64,000 nt of DNA, from NCBI RefSeq assembly GCF_002204185.1, contig NZ_MXPU01000007.1, positions 62,001 through 126,000 of the forward strand, read 5' to 3'. The translations under genes were made by a program, and so were the position numbers. The notes under the pieces were generated by a model that was not told the origin of the DNA, searched no databases, and saw only the letters and a program-made list of their open reading frames with translations. Numbering within the stretch: the first letter of the stretch is position 1; each line of letters opens with the position of its first letter. Below, one piece after another: positions 25,481-35,372 of the stretch. The stretch is from Rhizobium esperanzae (GTDB lineage: Bacteria; Pseudomonadota; Alphaproteobacteria; Rhizobiales; Rhizobiaceae).

Positions 25481-25572
25481 CAAACCGCAGGGCTTCCATG
25501 CCCCTTGTTTGAACGCCCGCGGGCGATGTGCGAGTAGAACTTGTCGAGCAATCGACCTAAAGATTCAGCCAG

Positions 25573-26139
25573 ATGATTGATTTCAGGCCACTCACCGAAG
25601 CAGATTTTCCGATGTTATGTGAGTGGCTAAATAGCCCTCATATGCGTGCTCACTACCAGAAGACGCCGATAACGATCGAGGAAGTTCAGAGGAAGTATTC
25701 TGAGCGCCTGAGCCCCAGCCATCCTACCCATTGCCATATAGCTTGTTATAATGGTGAGCCTTTCGGAAAATTGCAGTGCTATTTGCTTCGCGACTATCCC
25801 GAATTCGCGTCTGAGATGGGCGAACACGACGGCGTAGCGGTCGACTTATTTATCGGAGATGTGCAGTTCATAGGAAGAGGCTTGGGGAAAGCTATGCTTC
25901 GCTCATATGTGCTGAACGTGGTTCCTTCGCTTTTTCCCCAGGACTGCAAATGTTTCATTTGTCACGCTAAAGAGAACAAAATAGCTATTCGGGGTTCGCT
26001 GTCCGCAGGGTTTCTGCCGTATCGAGACGTCATCGAGGGCGGAGTGGAAAGTCTGCTACTTTCATTCGACCGACCGAACTCGGCATGTCGGCCTTTTATC
26101 CGATCATCTCGTTCAGCGATAAATCCTGGTGACCATTGA
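25573..26139 (+). CDS. GNAT acetyltransferase, AAC(6')-like
   Basis: This 188-residue protein starts MIDFRPLTEADFPMLCEWLNSPHM, typical of the AAC(6')/acetyltransferase_8 type. The acetyl-CoA site is IGRGLGKAMLRSYV (R/QxxGxG/A variant), followed by CHAKENKIAIRGSLSAGFLPYRDV. Substrate unknown; aminoglycoside-like modification is only a family association. Its codons are visibly less GC-rich than the neighbours, suggesting recent acquisition. Confidence 0.8.
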   Translation: MIDFRPLTEADFPMLCEWLNSPHMRAHYQKTPITIEEVQRKYSERLSPSHPTHCHIACYNGEPFGKLQCYLLRDYPEFASEMGEHDGVAVDLFIGDVQFIGRGLGKAMLRSYVLNVVPSLFPQDCKCFICHAKENKIAIRGSLSAGFLPYRDVIEGGVESLLLSFDRPNSACRPFIRSSRSAINPGDH

Positions 26140-26448
26140 GGAGAGACGGTTTGTGGTCAAAAGCAAAGTGTCGGAAATTCGCTCCCGTGTTCCATAATCT
26201 ACCTTATGCGATTTTTTGCTGTGTCTGGGGTACATTCTATTTCCAAGTGCGACAGATGGGCCAGTCAGAGATGCGACAGTCTCGCCTCCTCGCTTACCCG
26301 CCCGGCTCCACAAAGATGGACGCACCTGTGCGTGCCGACTGACGATATTCCCCACTGGATTGTCTTTCCTGCAACCAGATCGACGGTTTAGCGTTGCCTT
26401 AAAGAAACTGTGCAAGGATGCAAGCCTGTCATTCACACTGGCGACCTG
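26140..26448. other. Intergenic region between the acetyltransferase and the cyclic-di-GMP gene
   Basis: About 309 bases, AT-richer than the flanks. Several short frames occur on both strands, none with a domain or start signal. I see no repeat or hairpin I can support. Confidence 0.4.
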
Positions 26449-28710
26449 ATGAAGTTTCGAAGACATACAAAGGCAATTCGCAGCCTCGCGGGCTCCCTGA
26501 TGAGCCATGGGAGCGCCTTCGCTCCGGCACTATTTGCGGCCATTATCGCAGCCATCGTCGTCTGGGTGGCAACGAACTGGCGGCTTGAGCGGTCGTTGGC
26601 CGACGAACGCTCGGTCGTTGCCGGCGAGCTTGCGACGATATCATCTCGACTTCAGACAAACCTCAACAGCAATGTGAAGCTGTTGCAAGGTTTGGCGGCG
26701 GGTATCGCGATCGATCCGGCGATGGGCCAGAGCAAATTTTCCAAACTTGCCGCGCAGATTCTGCAGCCTGATTCACAATTGCGAAGCTTCGCTGCAGCGC
26801 CTGACATGGTGGTCCAGTGGGTCTATCCGGAAAAAGGAAACGAAAAAGCCATCGGACTCGACTACCGAAAAAATGAGAAGCAACGGGCCGCTGCGATGCT
26901 GGCGCGCAACACCCACAATATCGTCCTCACGGGCCCGGTGGAACTTGTCCAAGGCGGAACGGCTTTCGTTGTCAGGTGTCCGGTTTACGTCGACGACGGA
27001 AACAGCCAGATCTTTTGGGGTCTGCTTTCTGGAATCGTCGATATTCCGAGGCTATACCGGGATAGCGGCCTCGGTTCGACCGACCTTGAGATCGCCATCA
27101 GCACGACGCCGGAGCCGAATTCGCCCAAACAGGTCTTTCTCGGCAGCCTGGAAACTTTTGGGAAGAAGCCGGTCGTCGCCTCCGTCGATATGACTTACGG
27201 CCGATGGTCCCTCGCCGCACTTCCCAGGAATGGCTGGGGCCAGAATAACGGCATCGGCACTTTTGAGCTCTATGCCAGTCTGTTGGCCTTGTGCGTTGTC
27301 GCACCGATCGTCTGGGTGGGCTTTCTGACCAAATCGCGCCAGAAGACCATCGAAAAACTCCGCCTTCACAAGAACAAGCTCGTCCGAGCCCGACAGAGGC
27401 TGGAGCACCTGTCACTGCATGACGCCCTCACCGGGCTACCTAATCGGCGGTTTGTCGATCAGATGATCTCGCAGCCGCCAAGGCCCGATCCGCAAGACCG
27501 TCTGATCCTCATCCATATCGACCTTGACCGGTTTAAAGAGATCAACGACACGAAGGGGCACGCCGGCGGGGACATGGTCCTGCAAACAACGGCTTCGCGG
27601 CTTGCCGATTTGACCGGCCCGAACGATGTCGCAGCGCGCATCGGCGGAGACGAGTTCGTCTTCGCCAGTTGGAGCACCGATCCAGAGCCTAAAGCAGCCG
27701 AATTGGCTAGGCAGATTGTCGACGCGCTGCAGCAGACCATCTTTATCGATGGAGCCGGTTATGTGGTCGGCGCAAGCGTCGGTGTCGCCTGGGAGACTGA
27801 ACGCGTGCGCGACCGCGATCTCGGTCAGCTGCTTCTGAATGCCGATCTGGCGCTGTACGAGGCGAAGAAAGCCGGCCGCGGCCGCGCGGCCGTTTTTACC
27901 GAGGAGCTTCGCAGCGCGGCAATCCATGCAAAAGAACTGGCGGATGAATTCAATCAAGCGCTCGAACGCGATGAACTCGTTGCATTCTTCCAGCCGCAGT
28001 TCAATGCAAACACGCTTGATATCGCAGGTGTCGAAGCGCTTGCCCGCTGGGATCATCCGCGAAAAGGTCTGCTCGGCCCGAACGCATTTCTGGATGCTGC
28101 GGAAAAACTGGGGCGCAGCGGCGACATGGACAGGCTGATCCTGCAAAAGGCGCTGTTCGAGCTGACGCGATGGGACGGCTTAGGGATGCAAATTCCACGG
28201 GTCTCCGTCAATATTTCAGCGCGCCGGCTGGCGCAGGCAAATCTGCTCGCCGAGCTGGCCGCGCTTCCCGCAGCGAAGGGTCGCCTATGTTTCGAGCTGC
28301 TCGAGACAATCTCCTTCGACGAGCTTCAGCCTGCTCTCAACGAGGTCATTCCGGCAATCAAAGCGCTCGGCATTGAAATCGAGATCGACGATTTCGGCAC
28401 GGAACACGCCAGTATCGTCAGCCTGCTTCGATTTGAACCGCGACGGCTCAAGATCGACCGAGAGATCATCAAGCCGATCATCGCCTCCCCCTCGCAACGC
28501 CGTCTGGTCTCCTCCATCATCGAAATCGGCCGGTCGCAGAACATCGACATCGTTGCCGAGGGCGTGGAGACAATGGAGCACGCGAAGATCCTGAAAGATC
28601 TCGGTTGCCATTTGCTCCAGGGTTACGCCCTGGCCCGGCCCATGACCTCGGATCAGTTGATCGAATTTTGCCGGATGAAGGACACGGGAACAGCAAAGGC
28701 AAGCCGATAG
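26449..28710 (+). CDS. CHASE-GGDEF-EAL cyclic-di-GMP enzyme
   Basis: This 753-residue membrane protein has a transmembrane helix (about 25-45), a periplasmic CHASE-type sensor (about 60-270), a second helix (about 280-300), then a GGDEF domain with intact IGGDEF (about 400) and an EAL domain with GVEALARWDHP (about 525), NISARR and DDFGTEHAS (usually DDFGTG, so one substitution). Both cyclase and phosphodiesterase motifs are present; which activity dominates cannot be told. The ATG at 26449 is chosen; a GTG at 26410 is possible. Convergent with the dehydrogenase gene, with five bases between. Confidence 0.9.
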   Translation: MKFRRHTKAIRSLAGSLMSHGSAFAPALFAAIIAAIVVWVATNWRLERSLADERSVVAGELATISSRLQTNLNSNVKLLQGLAAGIAIDPAMGQSKFSKLAAQILQPDSQLRSFAAAPDMVVQWVYPEKGNEKAIGLDYRKNEKQRAAAMLARNTHNIVLTGPVELVQGGTAFVVRCPVYVDDGNSQIFWGLLSGIVDIPRLYRDSGLGSTDLEIAISTTPEPNSPKQVFLGSLETFGKKPVVASVDMTYGRWSLAALPRNGWGQNNGIGTFELYASLLALCVVAPIVWVGFLTKSRQKTIEKLRLHKNKLVRARQRLEHLSLHDALTGLPNRRFVDQMISQPPRPDPQDRLILIHIDLDRFKEINDTKGHAGGDMVLQTTASRLADLTGPNDVAARIGGDEFVFASWSTDPEPKAAELARQIVDALQQTIFIDGAGYVVGASVGVAWETERVRDRDLGQLLLNADLALYEAKKAGRGRAAVFTEELRSAAIHAKELADEFNQALERDELVAFFQPQFNANTLDIAGVEALARWDHPRKGLLGPNAFLDAAEKLGRSGDMDRLILQKALFELTRWDGLGMQIPRVSVNISARRLAQANLLAELAALPAAKGRLCFELLETISFDELQPALNEVIPAIKALGIEIEIDDFGTEHASIVSLLRFEPRRLKIDREIIKPIIASPSQRRLVSSIIEIGRSQNIDIVAEGVETMEHAKILKDLGCHLLQGYALARPMTSDQLIEFCRMKDTGTAKASR

Positions 28711-28715
28711 CCTGC

Positions 28716-30149
28716 TCAAGCCGCCTCGGTGACGAGCTTCGTAATGAGGTAACTCTCCATTGCTTCAGAGCCGCCTTCCGAACCGTAGCCGGAGTCTTTT
28801 ATGCCTCCGAAAGGCAATTCCGGCAGCGCCAGCCCATGATGATTGATCGACAGCATGCCGCTCTCGATATCGCGGGCAAGGGCTGCGCTGGTCTTTGCCG
28901 AAGTCGTATAGGCATAGGCCGCCAGGCCGTATGGCAGGCGGTTGGCTTCCGCAATGGTAGAATTGTAGTCCGAAAATGCGCTCACTATCGCCAAGGGGCC
29001 GAATGGTTCTTCGCTGAGCACGCGGGCATGCTGTGGAACGTCGGTGAGAACCGTCGGCTGGAAGAAGTTGCCGAGATTGCCGATCCTTTTGCCGCCGGTC
29101 GCAATCTTCGCACCGTGCATCACCGCGTCGGCTGTCAGTGCCTCCATGGCCCCTACCCGCCTCGCGTTGGCAAGCGGTCCCATGGTTACGCCGTCGCTCA
29201 ATCCATCGCCGACCTTAATCGCCTCGGCCGCCTTTACCAGGCCATCGAGGAATTTATCGAAGACGGGTTCCTGGATGAGAAACCGGGTCGGCGCCACGCA
29301 GACTTGCCCGGCATTTCGAAACTTCGCAGCGGCTAACAGTCTGACCGCGAGATCAATATCAGCGTCATCGAAGACGATTGCCGGCGCATGGCCTCCGAGT
29401 TCCATGGTCACCCGCTTCATGTGGGCGCCGGCCAGGGAGGCAAGCTGCTTGCCGACGATGGTCGATCCGGTGAAGGAAATTTTCCGGATAACGGGGTGCG
29501 GGATCAGGTGATTGGAAATATCGGCCGGCATCCCGAAAACGAGATTGAGGACGCCCGCCGGCAGACCCGCCTCGGCAAAGGCGCGAACCAGTTCAGCGCA
29601 ACTTGCCGGCGTTTCCTCCGGCCCCTTCAATATGATCGAGCAGCCGGCCGCAACGGCGGCCGAAACTTTGCGGACGGCCTGGTTAAGCGGAAAGTTCCAG
29701 GGGCTGAAGGCCGCCACCGGGCCAACAGGCTCCTTGATCACCATCTGCCTGACATTGGCCGCTCGTGGTGGGACGAGCCGGCCGTAGGCACGGCGGGCTT
29801 CCTCGGCAAACCAGTCTATGATGTCGGCAGCCGCGGCTGCCTCTGCCTCGGACTCGGCGAGCGGTTTGCCTTGTTCCAATGTCATTATTCGAGCGATCGC
29901 CGCAGCGCGCTGCCGCAGGATCTCCGCCGCCGCATGCATCAGCTTTGCCCGCTCGAACGCACTTATGCGCCGCCACTGCTCAAACCCGGCGGCGGCTGCC
30001 GAAAGCGCTTCGTCGAGATCAGCAGCGCCGGCATTGGAAACACGGCCGATGACTTCGCCCGAGGCCGGATTGACGACGGTCAGATCGTCGTTTGAACCCC
30101 GCCTCCAGCGGCCATTGATATAAAGTTGAGTATTCGGATATGCCGACAT
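28716..30149 (-). CDS. Succinate-semialdehyde dehydrogenase-like aldehyde dehydrogenase
   Basis: This 477-residue ALDH has the nucleotide motif FTGSTIVGKQLAS (about 225), the catalytic glutamate in VTMELGGHAP (about 250) and the catalytic cysteine in NAGQVCVAPTR (about 284). Length and motifs fit the GabD group, which oxidises succinate semialdehyde to succinate with NAD(P)+. It is last in a minus-strand series: ureohydrolase, binding protein, aminotransferase, gamma-glutamyltransferase, then this gene. That suits the final step from a GABA-like intermediate to succinate. Confidence 0.85.
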   Translation of the reverse strand: MSAYPNTQLYINGRWRRGSNDDLTVVNPASGEVIGRVSNAGAADLDEALSAAAAGFEQWRRISAFERAKLMHAAAEILRQRAAAIARIMTLEQGKPLAESEAEAAAAADIIDWFAEEARRAYGRLVPPRAANVRQMVIKEPVGPVAAFSPWNFPLNQAVRKVSAAVAAGCSIILKGPEETPASCAELVRAFAEAGLPAGVLNLVFGMPADISNHLIPHPVIRKISFTGSTIVGKQLASLAGAHMKRVTMELGGHAPAIVFDDADIDLAVRLLAAAKFRNAGQVCVAPTRFLIQEPVFDKFLDGLVKAAEAIKVGDGLSDGVTMGPLANARRVGAMEALTADAVMHGAKIATGGKRIGNLGNFFQPTVLTDVPQHARVLSEEPFGPLAIVSAFSDYNSTIAEANRLPYGLAAYAYTTSAKTSAALARDIESGMLSINHHGLALPELPFGGIKDSGYGSEGGSEAMESYLITKLVTEAA

Positions 30150-30166
30150 TCAGCTCTCCACCGCCT

Positions 30167-31759
30167 CTAGTAGCCGAGCGCGCAACCATCTTTTCGATGA
30201 TCGGAGGCGCCCAGCAGCGTGTTGTTTTGATCGTCTATCCAGATCGCCTGGGCGCCGCCGATCGCCCAATTCGGTGCGACGACCTTGAAGCCGCGGGCTT
30301 CGAGATCACGCCCGATCGAGGTTCGCAGAAGCGCTTCGGTTTCGATTGATGTCGTGCCGGGCAGCGGAAAGAGCCGAGGCAGATCAATCGCACTTTGTAT
30401 GTCCAGATTGAAATCGAACAGCTTGGAAAGGAAGTGGGCATGGCCCATCGCCTGATAGTGTCCACCCATCACGCCGAACGACAAGACGCTTCTGCCATTG
30501 CGGGTGACCAGACCCGGGATGATCGTATGCATGGGCCTCTTGCGCGGCCCCATCGCGTTCGGATGCCCCTGCTTCATACTGAAGCTCTGGCCGCGATTGT
30601 GGAACAAGACGCCGGAATTCGGTGCCATCACTCCGCTTCCGTAGGAATGGAAGATCGAGTTGATGAAGCTGGCGACATTTCTATCCTTGTCGACAACGGA
30701 AATGTAGACGGTGTCGGCATGCTCGACGCCGTCGATAACGGCCCCGGCATCGGCGATGGTGTTCAGGTCGATCCTGGCGGCAAGGCTGTCGGCGAGTTCA
30801 TCGGACAACAGGAAGTCGACCGGAACGTTTGAGGCGGCCATGTCGGCGACCCATCGATCACGAGCCGCATAAGCCAGCCGCGTGGCCTCGACTTCGATGT
30901 GCAGATTGTCCACACCAAGCGGGTCGCCTTTGCGTTCGAACCGCTCCAGGATCTTCAGGATCATCAGAGCGACAATGCCCTGCCCGTTCGGCGGACATTC
31001 ATGCACCGTCCATCCGCGGTATGTCGCGCTGACCGGCTTCACATATTCGCCGGCAGTTGAGGCAAAATCCTCAGCTGTATGGAGGCCGCCAAGGGAATTC
31101 AGCCGGGTCACCATGTCGGCTGCCACCGGACCGCGATAGAAGCCGTCACGGCCCGACGTTGCGATCGTTTCCAGCGTCTGCGCCAGTTCCGGCTGATATT
31201 GAACCGATCCGACCGGTGGCGCCTGATCGTCGATCAGGAAAAGGCGACGGGTTGATGGATCGCGCAGCAGCAGGTCGCGTTGGTTCGAAATGTCGGCGGC
31301 AACCCGTGGCGTGATCGCATAGCCGTCGCGAGCTAGTGCAATTGCCGGCGCAAGAATTTCCGACAGCGGCATCCTGCCGTGATCGGCAACGAGGCGGGTC
31401 CAGGCGTCCACCGCCCCAGGAACGGTCACCGCATGCGGCGATGACCGCTCGATCGAAGTGATGCCGTTTTCCTGAAACCAGTCAAAATGCGCCGCCGCCG
31501 GCGTCCGTCCCGAGCCGTTATAGGCAAGGACATCATCACTTCCATTCGACGCCAGCAGCGCAAAGCAATCGCCGCCTATGCCGGTGGATCCGGCCTCCAC
31601 GACACATTGGACGGCACAGGCGCCGACGGCGGCGTCGATGGCCTTGCCGCCGGCTTTCAGGATCTCGATCGCTGTCAAAGTCGCCATCGGGTGCGATGTC
31701 GCGGCCATGCCATTGCGGCCGACGGCCATCGATCTTCCCGGCAATTCGAAATTTCGCAT
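30167..31759 (-). CDS. Gamma-glutamyltransferase family protein
   Basis: This 530-residue Ntn-hydrolase relative shows AGGKAIDAAVGACAVQCVVE near the start, GIGGDCFALL (about 58) and the autocleavage region EHADTVYISVVDKDRN, in which a threonine aligns with the catalytic Thr of E. coli GGT. GVMGGHYQAMGH follows. There is no signal peptide, so the enzyme is cytosolic, unlike periplasmic GGT. It may hydrolyse gamma-glutamyl amines. ATG at 31759 with GGAAG upstream; 17 bases after the aminotransferase. Confidence 0.85.
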   Translation of the reverse strand: MRNFELPGRSMAVGRNGMAATSHPMATLTAIEILKAGGKAIDAAVGACAVQCVVEAGSTGIGGDCFALLASNGSDDVLAYNGSGRTPAAAHFDWFQENGITSIERSSPHAVTVPGAVDAWTRLVADHGRMPLSEILAPAIALARDGYAITPRVAADISNQRDLLLRDPSTRRLFLIDDQAPPVGSVQYQPELAQTLETIATSGRDGFYRGPVAADMVTRLNSLGGLHTAEDFASTAGEYVKPVSATYRGWTVHECPPNGQGIVALMILKILERFERKGDPLGVDNLHIEVEATRLAYAARDRWVADMAASNVPVDFLLSDELADSLAARIDLNTIADAGAVIDGVEHADTVYISVVDKDRNVASFINSIFHSYGSGVMAPNSGVLFHNRGQSFSMKQGHPNAMGPRKRPMHTIIPGLVTRNGRSVLSFGVMGGHYQAMGHAHFLSKLFDFNLDIQSAIDLPRLFPLPGTTSIETEALLRTSIGRDLEARGFKVVAPNWAIGGAQAIWIDDQNNTLLGASDHRKDGCALGY

Positions 31760-31776
31760 ATCGTCGCTTCCTTCGC

Positions 31777-33159
31777 TCAATAGAGGCCGGTTGCCCTCGC
31801 CCATGTATAGGTATCATCCAATGCGCGCGTGGAGCGATCGAACAATTCGTGGATCTCAGCCTCGGTGATGATAAGCGGCGGGCAAAGCGAGAAGTTGTCG
31901 CCAAGGGCGCGCGTGATGACGCCATGGACCTGGGCCTGCTTGCCTGCGTGAATGGCAATGCCGTCCGTCGGCTTGAACGGCTCTTTCGTTTCCTTGTTGC
32001 GAACCAGTTCAAGGGTGCCGATGAGCCCACGACCGCGGGCGTTGCCGACGAGCGGATGGTCGCCAAGCTCGTTCAACCGCCGCTGGAACACCGGGGCGAT
32101 GGTGCGGACGTGGCCAATGATGTCACGTTCCTCGTAGATTTTCAGGGTTTCCAGGGCGACGGCCGTCGCGACCGGATGGCCGCTATAGGTGAAACCATGT
32201 CCGAATGTTCCGATTTTCTCGCTCTCGGCAACGACACCGGAATGGATCTTTTCATTGATCATCAGCGCGGAGATCGGCTGGTAGGCTGCCGAAAGCTGCT
32301 TTGCCATGACGATCATATCCGGCTTAAGCCCGAAGCTTTCCGAACCGAACATCGTGCCGAGCCTGCCAAAGCCGCAGATGACTTCGTCGGCGATCAGCAG
32401 CACGTCGTATTTCTTGAGAATCGCCTGGATCTTCTCGTAATAGGTTGGCGGCGGAACGATGCAGCCGCCGGATGCCATCAATGGCTCGGCGAAGAATGCG
32501 CCGATGGTTTCCGGTCCCTCGGCGAGGATCATCTGCTCAAGCGAGTTGGCACAGCGCGTCGCGAATTCTTCCTCCGTTTCACCCGGGCGGCCATAGCGAT
32601 AAAACTCCGGGCAATCGGTATGCAGCACCCGATCAATCGGCAGATCGAAATCGCGGTGATTGTTCGGCAACCCGGTGAGGCTAGCCGAAGCAATGGTCAC
32701 GCCGTGGTAAGCCCGCATGCGCGAGATGATCTTCTTCTTTTCCGGCATGCCGATGGCATTGTGATAGTACCAGACAAGCTTCATGGCCGTGTCGTTGGCC
32801 TCGGAACCCGAATTGGCGAAGAACACTTTCGACATGGGAACCGGTGAAAGCTGAATGAGCCGTTCGGCAAGCTCGACCGCCGTCTCATGCGTTTTGCCGC
32901 CGAAGCTGTGATAGAACGGCAATTCCTTCATCTGGCGAGTCGCGGCGTCTACCAGACGTTGTTCGCTGAAGCCCAGCGACGCGCAGAACAGCCCGCCAAG
33001 ACCTTCGATGTATTTGTTGCCTTCGCTGTCGACGATATGGATCCCCTCGCCCCTGGTGATCACCAGCGGGCCGTCCTTCAGATGCTGCGAAGCGTTCGTA
33101 TAGGGATGAAGAACAAACGCAGCGTCGCGGGATTCGACGGAGTTGAGAAGGATGGTCAC
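31777..33159 (-). CDS. Class III aminotransferase (PLP-dependent)
   Basis: This 460-residue enzyme has NSGSEANDTAMKLV (about 116), SRMRAYHGVTIAS (about 148), LLIADEVICGFGRLG (about 255) and the PLP lysine in MAKQLSAAYQPIS (about 287). It falls with omega-amino-acid, putrescine or GABA:pyruvate aminotransferases. In this locus it would turn a terminal amine such as GABA into a semialdehyde for the neighbouring dehydrogenase. GAGGTT-type ribosome site before the ATG at 33159. Confidence 0.88.
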   Translation of the reverse strand: MTILLNSVESRDAAFVLHPYTNASQHLKDGPLVITRGEGIHIVDSEGNKYIEGLGGLFCASLGFSEQRLVDAATRQMKELPFYHSFGGKTHETAVELAERLIQLSPVPMSKVFFANSGSEANDTAMKLVWYYHNAIGMPEKKKIISRMRAYHGVTIASASLTGLPNNHRDFDLPIDRVLHTDCPEFYRYGRPGETEEEFATRCANSLEQMILAEGPETIGAFFAEPLMASGGCIVPPPTYYEKIQAILKKYDVLLIADEVICGFGRLGTMFGSESFGLKPDMIVMAKQLSAAYQPISALMINEKIHSGVVAESEKIGTFGHGFTYSGHPVATAVALETLKIYEERDIIGHVRTIAPVFQRRLNELGDHPLVGNARGRGLIGTLELVRNKETKEPFKPTDGIAIHAGKQAQVHGVITRALGDNFSLCPPLIITEAEIHELFDRSTRALDDTYTWARATGLY

Positions 33160-33279
33160 AGAGGTTCTCCAAATGTGGGTCTATTTCATTGGCGACGCGG
33201 TAAAGCTGCGCCGGTCAGCCGGCGCGACCTACTCGGTGCGCCGGCTGCCAATTGCTGCCGTGGGAGCTTTGCCGCTTAA

Positions 33280-34122
33280 TCAATCAAGGGATGTCTTGAT
33301 CCATTTCTGAGCAAGTTTGTTGATCGTGCCGTCGGCTTCCGCCGCTTCGATCGCCGCGTCGAACATCGACTTCAACACCGTATCATCCTTGCGAAGACCT
33401 GCCGCGATCCCCTGTCCAAAGACCCCGCCTTTGAAGGTCGGGCCGGCGATCTTGTAGTCCTTGAAGTCGTCCTTGCCGAGCGTTGCAGTCAACGAAGTTT
33501 TCTGCGCGACGACGGCGTCGATGCGACCGGCCTGGAGGTCGAGATCATGCTGCTCGACGGTCTTGTATTCTCTTGGATCGACAACGCCCTTGAAATAGGT
33601 GTCGAGAAAGACTGCGTTCGCCGTCGACACCTGGGCGCCCACGGCCTTGCCTTTGAGAGCGTCCCGAAGCGGCTGCAATTCCTGCTCTACCTTCGCCTTG
33701 TCCGCAGCGAGGTCGACCGTCGTCCCGGTCCCAGGCAGATCTGCAAGAGGACCGGTTTTCTCGACCATGAAAGCGGCCGCGGTCGGAGCATAGGGCTTGC
33801 TGAAGGAGATGACGGCGAGGCGCTTCTCGGTCACGATCATCGAGGCCATGATGGCGTCGAACTTTTTGGCCGTGAGCGATGGAATGAGCCCATCCCAGTC
33901 CTGCGCCACGATGGTGCATTTCACCTTCATGCGGGCGCACAGGTCGTTGGCGAGATCGATCTCGAACCCTGCCAGCTTGCCGTCAGGACCGGTAAAATTC
34001 CAGGGCTCGTAGGCGCCTTCGGTCGCAATGGTGATTTCGGTTGGTTTCGTCTGCGCAGCGGCAGCGCCGGCCGAGATGACGCCGAGCAAAGCGGACGTCA
34101 GCAAAAGTTTTGATACTCGCAT
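33280..34122 (-). CDS. Periplasmic amino-acid-type binding protein of an ABC transporter
   Basis: This 280-residue family 3 binding protein has a signal peptide ending GAAAAQ. The pattern TEITIATEGAYEPWNFTGPDGKLAGFEIDLANDLC is typical of lysine/arginine/ornithine and opine binders, with the ligand-site SMIVTEKRLAVISFSKPY further on. It should deliver substrate to the divergently encoded permeases and ATPase (36157-38396). Its place between the ureohydrolase and the aminotransferase suggests that the substrate is the guanidino or amino compound those enzymes degrade. Confidence 0.88.
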   Translation of the reverse strand: MRVSKLLLTSALLGVISAGAAAAQTKPTEITIATEGAYEPWNFTGPDGKLAGFEIDLANDLCARMKVKCTIVAQDWDGLIPSLTAKKFDAIMASMIVTEKRLAVISFSKPYAPTAAAFMVEKTGPLADLPGTGTTVDLAADKAKVEQELQPLRDALKGKAVGAQVSTANAVFLDTYFKGVVDPREYKTVEQHDLDLQAGRIDAVVAQKTSLTATLGKDDFKDYKIAGPTFKGGVFGQGIAAGLRKDDTVLKSMFDAAIEAAEADGTINKLAQKWIKTSLD

Positions 34123-34197
34123 GTTTTTATTCCCCTTTTTGGTGCGCCCTGCCCTTTTCCCAAGCGAGGCGGTTGCAGACTCCGCGACGTCCGTTTG

Positions 34198-35244
34198 CTA
34201 GGACGCGCGAATCTTGATTGCCTCGGCCGCAAGGCAGAGGAGTTCGAACAAAATCTGAGCGGCAATTTGTGCCGTATTCGACGTCGGGTCGTATTGCGGA
34301 GCGATCTCGACAACGTCGCCGCCGACAATGTTCAAGCCGATAAGACCGCGCAGAATGCCGAGGGCCTGGGCCGAGGACAGGCCGCCGACTTCGGGGGTTC
34401 CCGTGCCTGGCGCAAATGCCGGATCGAGAGAATCGACGTCGAAGCTGACATAGGTCGGCCCCGCCCCGACGATCTCTCTCGCCTTGGCGATGACGGCGCT
34501 GATGCCGAGATCACCGACGTCTTCCGCATGAATGACGGTCATGCCGGACGCATAGGAGAATTCCCATAGATATTCGGAATTGCCGCGAATTCCGATCTGG
34601 ATCGTTCGCCTGGGATCAAGCACACCGTCCAGAACCGCCTGGCGAAAGGGTCCGCCGTGATGGAATTTGCATCCTTCGAACGAACCGCCCGTGTCGCAAT
34701 GGGCGTCGATATGGATCATCCCCACAGGGCGATCCCTGCCGACGGCCCTCAGGATGGGAAGGCCGACCGAGTGGTCGCCGCCGACGGCCAGGGGCACGAC
34801 CCCCGCTTTTATCAAGCCGCCGACAAATTCCTCGATATCGTCATGGGATGCCTCGAGATCGAAGCGGCTTTTGAACGGGACATCGCCGACATCGGCAACA
34901 CGGGCATGGGCAGTCGGGACGGTCCGCAGGACATGATCGTAAGGGCCAACGCGGTCGACGTTGCGTACGGCTCTTGGCCCGAACCGCGCGCCCGACCGGT
35001 TCGTCACCCCGAGATCCATCGGAATGCCGAAAAGCGCAATATCTATATCGGTAAAACTGGGCGCGGCGTCCGGACGATGCGGGGCCTTCAGCAATGTCGG
35101 GACGCCGCAGTAAGGCGCCTGGCGACGATCGCCCTCGCCGAAGACCAGGTCGGCCACCTTGCGAAACTCCGGATCGAACATCTCACCGCCTGAAGCGTTC
35201 GAAAAGCGCTCCCGCAGTTCGTCCAGACTGAGAATCTCCGGCAT
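34198..35244 (-). CDS. Agmatinase/guanidinobutyrase-type ureohydrolase
   Basis: This 348-residue manganese enzyme shows VGGDHSVGLP (about 150), IHIDAHCDTGG (about 172) and VSFDVDSLDPAFAPGTG (about 256), the metal ligands of the arginase superfamily. It removes urea from a guanidino group; agmatine or 4-guanidinobutyrate are the likely substrates, and motifs alone do not separate them. GGAGG precedes the ATG at 35244. It is first in the minus-strand unit, facing the GntR gene across a 128-base divergent promoter region. Confidence 0.88.
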   Translation of the reverse strand: MPEILSLDELRERFSNASGGEMFDPEFRKVADLVFGEGDRRQAPYCGVPTLLKAPHRPDAAPSFTDIDIALFGIPMDLGVTNRSGARFGPRAVRNVDRVGPYDHVLRTVPTAHARVADVGDVPFKSRFDLEASHDDIEEFVGGLIKAGVVPLAVGGDHSVGLPILRAVGRDRPVGMIHIDAHCDTGGSFEGCKFHHGGPFRQAVLDGVLDPRRTIQIGIRGNSEYLWEFSYASGMTVIHAEDVGDLGISAVIAKAREIVGAGPTYVSFDVDSLDPAFAPGTGTPEVGGLSSAQALGILRGLIGLNIVGGDVVEIAPQYDPTSNTAQIAAQILFELLCLAAEAIKIRAS

Positions 35245-35319
35245 CGGACCTCCAGATGTTGCGACCAGATCGCGGGCGACTTTTTGAACGCCGGCGAAAA
35301 GACGATTGCTTGTTGTAGC

Positions 35320-35340
35320 CAACATTGTATACATAATCGT
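35320..35340. promoter_or_regulatory. Candidate GntR operator
   Basis: The sequence attGTATACat contains the perfect eight-base palindrome TGTATACA (35326-35333). FCD-type GntR regulators often bind short palindromes of the form TTGTATACAA. It lies between the divergent ureohydrolase and gntR genes, where an autoregulatory operator would be expected. Confidence 0.5.
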
Positions 35341-35372
35341 ATTCCGCTTGATGGAGCAAGAGGGAAAAAGTT

